Made by a program: the position numbers and the translations under genes. Below the pieces are notes generated by a model. It was not told where the DNA came from and did no database searches. It saw only the letters and a program-made list of their open reading frames with translations. A stretch of DNA of 64,000 bases, from positions 1-64,000 of the forward strand of contig NZ_KB893311.1 in the NCBI RefSeq assembly GCF_000374065.1, given 5' to 3'. Positions 59,443 through 64,000 of this stretch are shown here, piece by piece. The stretch's first letter is position 1, and every line of letters starts with the position of its first letter. The stretch comes from Spirosoma luteum DSM 19990 (lineage in GTDB: Bacteria > Bacteroidota > Bacteroidia > Cytophagales > Spirosomataceae).

Positions 59443-61734
59443 ATGGTACCCAACGATATAGAACAACTCATACCCTCGCCTAACGCCAAAACAGGTAGCG
59501 AAAAACGAACGCACCAAACGTTTCCGGTGCTGGAAATGACCTGCGCGGCCTGTGCGGTCAGCGTCGAGTCGATGCTGGGCCACACGCCGGGTGTGGCTAA
59601 AGCGACGGTCAACTACGCCAACCAGTCGGCTACGGTGGACTATGACCCGACGGTCATAACCCCCGCCGGTATGCAACAGGTATTGCAGGGCATTGGTTAT
59701 GATTTGGTGGTCGATGTGGAAGACCCCGGTCAGGTGCAGCAGGAAGCGCAGCAACGCCAGTACGAAGCCCTGAAAAAGCGTACGATATGGGCGGTTGTGC
59801 TATCGGTGCCGGTGGTGCTGATCGGGATGTTTTTTATGGGTTCGGTTCCGTATGCCAATTACATGATGATGGCGCTGTCGGCTCCGGTGGTGTTCTGGCT
59901 GGGCCGGTCGTACTTTGTGAATGCCATAAAGCAGGCCCGCCACGGCAAAACGAACATGGATACGCTGGTGGCCCTCTCCACCGGCATTGCATTTTTGTTC
60001 AGTGCCTTCAATACGCTGTATCCGCAGTTCTGGACGAGCCGGGGACTGGAACCCCACGTTTACTTTGAAGCGGCTGCGGTGGTGATTGCCTTTATCTCGC
60101 TGGGCAAACTCCTCGAAGAACGGGCCAAATCAAATACCTCGTCGGCCATTAAAAAACTCATCGGGCTACAACCCAAAACCGTACGCATCATTGAGAAGGG
60201 TCCGGGGTCGCGTTCGACCGAGCGCGAATTGCCCATTGCGCAGGTGCAGGTAGGTCAGGTGATTGTGGTACGGCCCGGCGAAAAGATTCCGGTGGATGGG
60301 CTGGTCGAGTCGGGCGAGTCGTTCGTGGATGAGAGCATGATTTCGGGGGAGCCGGTGCCGGTGGTCAAATCAATCGGGGCGGAGGTCTTCGCTGGCACCA
60401 TCAACCAAAAAGGGTCGTTCCAATTTACGGCCCGAAAAGTGGGTGCTAATACGTTGCTGGCCCAGATTATCCGGCTGGTGCAGGAAGCCCAGGGGAGTAA
60501 GGCACCGGTACAGAAACTGGTCGATAAAATTGCCGGTATCTTCGTGCCAGTCGTTATCGGTATCGCTATCCTGACGTTTATTGGCTGGATGGTTTTTGGG
60601 GGTGATAATGCCTTTACCCACGCTCTGCTGACTTCAGTGACGGTGCTGGTGATTGCCTGTCCCTGTGCGCTGGGGCTGGCCACCCCCACGGCCATCATGG
60701 TGGGTGTGGGCAAAGGGGCCGAAAACAACATCCTCATCAAAGATGCCGAAAGCCTGGAACTCGGCTACAAAGTGACGGCGGTGGTGCTGGACAAAACCGG
60801 TACCATTACCGAAGGAAAACCCACCGTGACGGACCTGACGTGGCTCGTGGCTGATGCAGACATTCCCGGGTTACAACCCGTGCTGTACGGTCTGGAAGCG
60901 CAGTCGGAACACCCGCTGGCCGATGCGGTCGTGGACCGGTTGAAAGCGGACGGCATACAGGGCACTACGCTAACCGGATTCGAGAGCCTGACGGGTCGGG
61001 GCGTAGCGGGCCGGTACAAAGAAAAAACGTACCTGATTGGTAACGACCGGCTGCTGACCGAACGCGGCATTGCTGTACCTGCTGACGTGCAGACACGGAC
61101 AGCCAATTGGCAGCAGGAAGCCCGGACGGTGGTTTATTTTGCCGATGAAACGCGGATTCTGGCCGTACTCGCCATTGCCGACCCGGTGAAAGAAACATCG
61201 CGAGAAGCCATCCAGACGCTGCAAAGCCGGGGTATTGCCGTGTACATGCTCACCGGCGACAATCCCCAAACCGCCCAGGCTGTCGCCAAAGCCGTTGGCC
61301 TGACCGACTACCGGGCCGAAACCCTGCCCGCCGACAAAGCCGATTTCGTGAAGGCATTACAGGCAACCGGACAGGTAGTCGCCATGATTGGCGATGGTAT
61401 CAATGACTCCCAGGCCCTGGCGCAGGCTGATGTGAGCATTGCCATGGGCCGGGGGTCGGACATTGCGATGGACGTGGCCAAGATGACGCTCATTACCTCC
61501 GATTTGAACAGCGTACCCAAAGCTCTGCAACTCTCAAAACGGACGGTGCAGACCATCCGGCAGAACCTGTTCTGGGCGTTCATCTATAACCTCATTGGCA
61601 TTCCCATTGCCGCCGGATTGCTGTATCCCCTCAATGGTTTTCTGCTCAGCCCCATGATTGCCGGGGCCGCCATGGCCCTCAGTTCGGTATCCGTCGTGAC
61701 CAATAGTCTGCGGCTGCGAACGGCGAAGCTGTAA
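59443..61734 (+). CDS. copA: Copper-exporting P1B-type ATPase CopA
   Basis: 763 residues. One N-terminal HMA domain with VLEMTCAACAVSVESML (CxxC), eight-helix membrane domain with the ion-selectivity motif VIACPCALGLATPTAIM, actuator motif MISGEPVPV, phosphorylation site VVLDKTGTITEGKPTVT, the SEHPLADAVV motif of the ATP-binding domain and MIGDGINDSQALAQADVSIA. TM6 CPC and the later N(Y)/MSS-type residues (AGAAMALSSVSVVTNS) fit Cu(I) export. It has its own promoter with the direct repeats. It is complete, unlike the copB copy nearby, and carries out cytosolic Cu(I) efflux, supplied by CopZ. Confidence 0.96.
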   Translation: MVPNDIEQLIPSPNAKTGSEKRTHQTFPVLEMTCAACAVSVESMLGHTPGVAKATVNYANQSATVDYDPTVITPAGMQQVLQGIGYDLVVDVEDPGQVQQEAQQRQYEALKKRTIWAVVLSVPVVLIGMFFMGSVPYANYMMMALSAPVVFWLGRSYFVNAIKQARHGKTNMDTLVALSTGIAFLFSAFNTLYPQFWTSRGLEPHVYFEAAAVVIAFISLGKLLEERAKSNTSSAIKKLIGLQPKTVRIIEKGPGSRSTERELPIAQVQVGQVIVVRPGEKIPVDGLVESGESFVDESMISGEPVPVVKSIGAEVFAGTINQKGSFQFTARKVGANTLLAQIIRLVQEAQGSKAPVQKLVDKIAGIFVPVVIGIAILTFIGWMVFGGDNAFTHALLTSVTVLVIACPCALGLATPTAIMVGVGKGAENNILIKDAESLELGYKVTAVVLDKTGTITEGKPTVTDLTWLVADADIPGLQPVLYGLEAQSEHPLADAVVDRLKADGIQGTTLTGFESLTGRGVAGRYKEKTYLIGNDRLLTERGIAVPADVQTRTANWQQEARTVVYFADETRILAVLAIADPVKETSREAIQTLQSRGIAVYMLTGDNPQTAQAVAKAVGLTDYRAETLPADKADFVKALQATGQVVAMIGDGINDSQALAQADVSIAMGRGSDIAMDVAKMTLITSDLNSVPKALQLSKRTVQTIRQNLFWAFIYNLIGIPIAAGLLYPLNGFLLSPMIAGAAMALSSVSVVTNSLRLRTAKL

Positions 61735-61782
61735 TCACCTGCTTCATCATAATCAACTCTTAACCGCTTATAGCTCAAATAG

Positions 61783-61834
61783 TAAGTCCATCCGTAACAT
61801 CAGCTATTTTTACTGACTGCTACGGATGGACTTA
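61783..61834. terminator. Probable bidirectional terminator hairpin between copA and multicopper oxidase
   Basis: TAAGTCCATCCGTA (61783-61796) and TACGGATGGACTTA (61821-61834) form a perfect 14-bp stem with a 24-nt loop containing TATTTTT. It lies between two convergent genes. The T-tract after the stem is weak (TATTT), so efficiency is uncertain. Confidence 0.6.
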
Positions 61835-61912
61835 TTTCCCTAATTCGCCAGGCAGAGAACCTTACGGGAATGAGACACGGCCTGAACCGCGGACTTTTCG
61901 CTGACAGGCAGG

Positions 61913-63037
61913 TTACGGGTTGACGGTATAAAACGAATCCATGCCAACGGCAGCGTGATTGCTAACGTGACAATGAAATGCCCACTTGCCCGGATCATCC
62001 GGTGTCATATCGGCAACGACGGCAACGGCGGGCAGCAACTCAATCACATCGGTATTTCGCTGACTCATTACACTGACGTTTCCATGCCAGTGTGCGGTAT
62101 GCACGCCCTGCACATCCCCCAGACCCAGCAAATACCACCGCACATGCTCCCCTTTGTTCATCGTCAGTCCGGGCAGGTTACCCATTATATACCCGTTGAT
62201 GCTGTGCATTTTATTGCTCATCATAAAATCGGCGGGATTGGGATTGGTAAAACCGGGCAGATAAGTGGCAATGTTCTTCTTTAGGTAAGGACTTTCGTTT
62301 TCGTCGAAGATATTGTAAAGTGTTACCAGTTCCCGGTCCACATCCTTGGGCCTGGCGTCGGCAGTAGCCATGTCCCGTTTCGTTACGACGATGGCCCCAA
62401 CCAGGCCCGCGTACATGTCCGTTTGCGTAAAGTTGACTCCGGAATGGTACACCCATACCACCGAACTACCCTGATTAGGCCCTGGTCCCGATTCATTCCG
62501 GGCAAAAAACTGGTAGGTATGCGTTCCGTTTGGAGCCACTAAGCTGGCGGGGTCGCCGGAGGAATTACCGGACCCCTCCGAACTTTTGGGGTAGAGCAGG
62601 CCGTGCACGTGGATACTGGTGGTAATTGAGGTCTTGTTTTTGAAGACAACCTTCACCGAATCCCCTACCACCGCCCGAATGACGGGCCCCAGTATGCCTA
62701 AGTGGGTCCACTCCGGGGTTGTTGGTTTAGGCGTGGTAAAGGAGGCATCGGTGTACTCCACGTAGCGGGCTTTCAGGTAGCTACTGCCAATGCGGGGGTG
62801 GGGACCCGATGGGCTGCGAACGGCAAATACCGAATCCATCTTGGTGAATGGCTCTCCCGAAAACACGTTTCGGCCTTCCGGTACGTAATTCCAGACAACT
62901 TCTTCGGCAGCAATGTAGTACATCCGCGTCTGCACCGCAGGAGTACCAGAAGGGGGAATATGGTCCTGTATACTACAACCGGCCAGCGTCAACAGGGAAG
63001 CGGCCAATAAAAGGGATTTACGTACGTCTTTTTTCAT
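61913..63037 (-). CDS. Multicopper oxidase, short (two-domain type) lipoprotein
   Basis: A 374-residue secreted lipoprotein (lipobox LLTLAGC). Copper-ligand motifs are visible: TSIHVHGLLYP (first HxH), VVWVYHSGVN (second site, HSG), HTAHWHG (third) and AFHCHVSNHAAVGM at the C-terminus with the HCH...H....M of the type 1/trinuclear sites. Three-domain CopA/CueO-like oxidases are about 500-600 residues, so this is a two-domain form. It probably oxidises periplasmic Cu(I) to Cu(II). It is convergent with copA. Confidence 0.88.
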   Translation of the reverse strand: MKKDVRKSLLLAASLLTLAGCSIQDHIPPSGTPAVQTRMYYIAAEEVVWNYVPEGRNVFSGEPFTKMDSVFAVRSPSGPHPRIGSSYLKARYVEYTDASFTTPKPTTPEWTHLGILGPVIRAVVGDSVKVVFKNKTSITTSIHVHGLLYPKSSEGSGNSSGDPASLVAPNGTHTYQFFARNESGPGPNQGSSVVWVYHSGVNFTQTDMYAGLVGAIVVTKRDMATADARPKDVDRELVTLYNIFDENESPYLKKNIATYLPGFTNPNPADFMMSNKMHSINGYIMGNLPGLTMNKGEHVRWYLLGLGDVQGVHTAHWHGNVSVMSQRNTDVIELLPAVAVVADMTPDDPGKWAFHCHVSNHAAVGMDSFYTVNP

Positions 63038-63529
63038 TGTGCATAACGTGTTAAAATGTTTGGTATAATGTTTGGTACAGCGGGTAAAAACTTAGTTTGC
63101 CCGGCTCAGTAATCTTTTAGGAAACGGGCTGGCCTTTGTTTTGTTGACTCGCTTTCGAGTCATGGTTAGCCCTATACTTACCATAGCAGTAAACACTTTT
63201 ATACCTGTAGGGCCTCCTCCCTGGATGGATGTTTGCTACAGTATTTAGGCCAAATCAGACTTCCAGGGCAGTTTGGTACGCCTGTTGGTGGTAAAACTGG
63301 CATGAATGCCCATGCGTTTTCAACCCTACTTTGGAGTGTAAATAAACCGCAATAACGAGTTGGGATTCACGCTACGCCCAAATATTCTACAAGCCGACTG
63401 AGTAATCTTACAAAAACCCTATCCGATACAGGGAGTTTTTTAGACAGTGTCAGGCCGTTCGTTGACTCAACCTGGCGTTATTTCATAAGCGAGTCGCTGT
63501 CTGTTCAATAACCTCAACTAACACTGATT
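63038..63529. other. Intergenic region between divergent multicopper oxidase and PQQ-like gene
   Basis: A 12-bp tandem repeat (63055-63066 AATGTTTGGTAT, 63067-63078 AATGTTTGGTAC) lies 18-41 bp upstream of the oxidase start and may be a regulator site. A weak hairpin CCCTATCCGATACAGGG with flanking A and T runs is at about 63417-63440. No gene is seen. Confidence 0.5.
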
Positions 63530-64000
63530 ATGCGCATCAGTAGAATTACCAAACTAACTCAAGAACCCTGGTTGCTTGTCGGAAATCGTTACCCGGTGTT
63601 CGCTGTCCTACTAATTGTTAGCCTTCTACTGTTGCTCCCGGGTTGCGCTACGAAAGATAAAGCAGGGGGTGAAAAAAAGGGGGCTGAGTCAGAAGTTCAA
63701 TCCGCAGGTCAGCGCAAGGTAAATACGGACGACGTTGTTGTTCCAGCAGGTTTGCAGATTGAAGCCGTCGCCACCGGTTTAAGTTACCCCGTAGATGTTA
63801 CGTTCGATGAGCAGGGAAATACCTACGTTGCCGAAGCGGGCGGTCATACCTACGGAACGATGCCCGAACGCGCTCCCCAAGCCCGCATCCTGCAATTGAT
63901 GCCCGACGGTACCACGAAGGTGCTCTACGACAAGGTGGTACCCATGGATGTCATTAAAGGAAAAGCGTCATCGAACGATATAGAAGAGGGGCTGATTCCG
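63530..64000 (+). CDS. PQQ/glucose-sorbosone-dehydrogenase-like lipoprotein (partial at window edge)
   Basis: Starts at ATG 63530 and stays open to the right edge (157 residues visible). A basic N-terminus and hydrophobic stretch (FAVLLIVSLLLLLPGCATKD) give a lipobox (LPGC). The mature part DVVVPAGLQIEAVATGLSYP then VDVTFDEQGNTYVAEAGGHT is the first blade of glucose/sorbosone-dehydrogenase-type six-bladed propellers (quinoprotein-like sugar dehydrogenases). The rest lies outside. It is divergent from the multicopper oxidase, 492 bp apart. The substrate is unknown, and heme-c domains sometimes found in such proteins cannot be assessed. Confidence 0.8.
   Translation, partial: MRISRITKLTQEPWLLVGNRYPVFAVLLIVSLLLLLPGCATKDKAGGEKKGAESEVQSAGQRKVNTDDVVVPAGLQIEAVATGLSYPVDVTFDEQGNTYVAEAGGHTYGTMPERAPQARILQLMPDGTTKVLYDKVVPMDVIKGKASSNDIEEGLIP

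Noticed and set aside
63370..63410. Two TGTAAG/TGTAGA-like motifs 21 bp apart on the minus strand, considered as a sixth copper operator
   Set aside because: The AAT half of the consensus is missing in both, there is no TTTGT at 24 bp, and they lie about 340 bp from the oxidase start.
1..64000. CRISPR arrays, rRNA and tRNA genes
   Set aside because: No regularly spaced repeats with unique spacers and no recognisable rRNA or tRNA sequence were seen by eye; a covariance-model search was not possible.

Overview
The window reads as chromosome or large-plasmid DNA of a Bacteroidota member of the Cytophagales, most like Spirosoma. This is inferred from the gene families (DUF2911, DUF3347, DUF4249, DUF5686, TonB receptors with a carboxypeptidase-like N-terminal domain, HYC_CC_PP) and from promoter boxes resembling TAnnTTTG. 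No rRNA, tRNA or CRISPR array was recognised. Most of the window is moderately GC-rich, but two blocks (about 1.7-9.05 kb and 16.98-21.18 kb) are visibly AT-rich and look acquired.

Layout. 0-1.6 kb: 3' end of a Tn3-type transposase and a serine recombinase. 1.7-9.05 kb: AT-rich cassette with a START-like protein, a DUF5519 protein, a TetR regulator and a complete RND tripartite pump, with related inverted repeats on both sides. 9.3-16.7 kb: a tight minus-strand operon (pgpA-like phosphatase, GtrA, DUF5686 outer-membrane protein, CDP-alcohol phosphatidyltransferase fused to DUF4833, AUR1-like PAP2 enzyme) matching the inositol-phosphoceramide pathway of Bacteroidota. It lies under a MarR gene with a 55-bp palindrome, and a PfkB sugar kinase is divergent to it. 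17.0-21.2 kb: AT-rich redox block (glutathione peroxidase, SDR, two aldo/keto reductases) whose ends cut through genes. 21.2-23.3 kb: a fatty-acid hydroxylase and relics of ndh, GH43, IS630 and a methyltransferase. 23.6-27.1 kb: DUF4249 plus TonB receptor pair. 28.5-30.0 kb: decayed two-component pair. 31.4-38.8 kb: GNAT gene and a 2281-residue NRPS-PKS-aminotransferase megasynthase whose adenylation-domain code reads as threonine.

38.9-63 kb is a large copper-homeostasis region: HYC_CC_PP protein, YncE-like propeller, DUF2911 proteins, PepSY and DUF305 membrane proteins, a DUF3347 / HMA-AraC / CusC-CusB-CusA operon, copZ, a second HMA-AraC regulator, copA, a multicopper oxidase and a Csp-type copper-storage protein (30.2 kb), with many broken copies of the same kinds of genes (copB, cusA, DUF3347, DUF4396). 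A PQQ/sorbosone-dehydrogenase-like lipoprotein runs off the right edge.

The most notable signal is a pair of direct repeats (consensus about AATNNTGTAANG) 20-21 bp apart in front of copZ, copA, the HYC_CC_PP gene, a broken HYC_CC_PP copy and the second HMA-AraC gene. In four of the five, the second repeat ends exactly 24 bp before a TTTGT or GTTGT box. This looks like the operator of the HMA-AraC regulators, that is, a copper regulon not built on CueR, CopY or CsoR.
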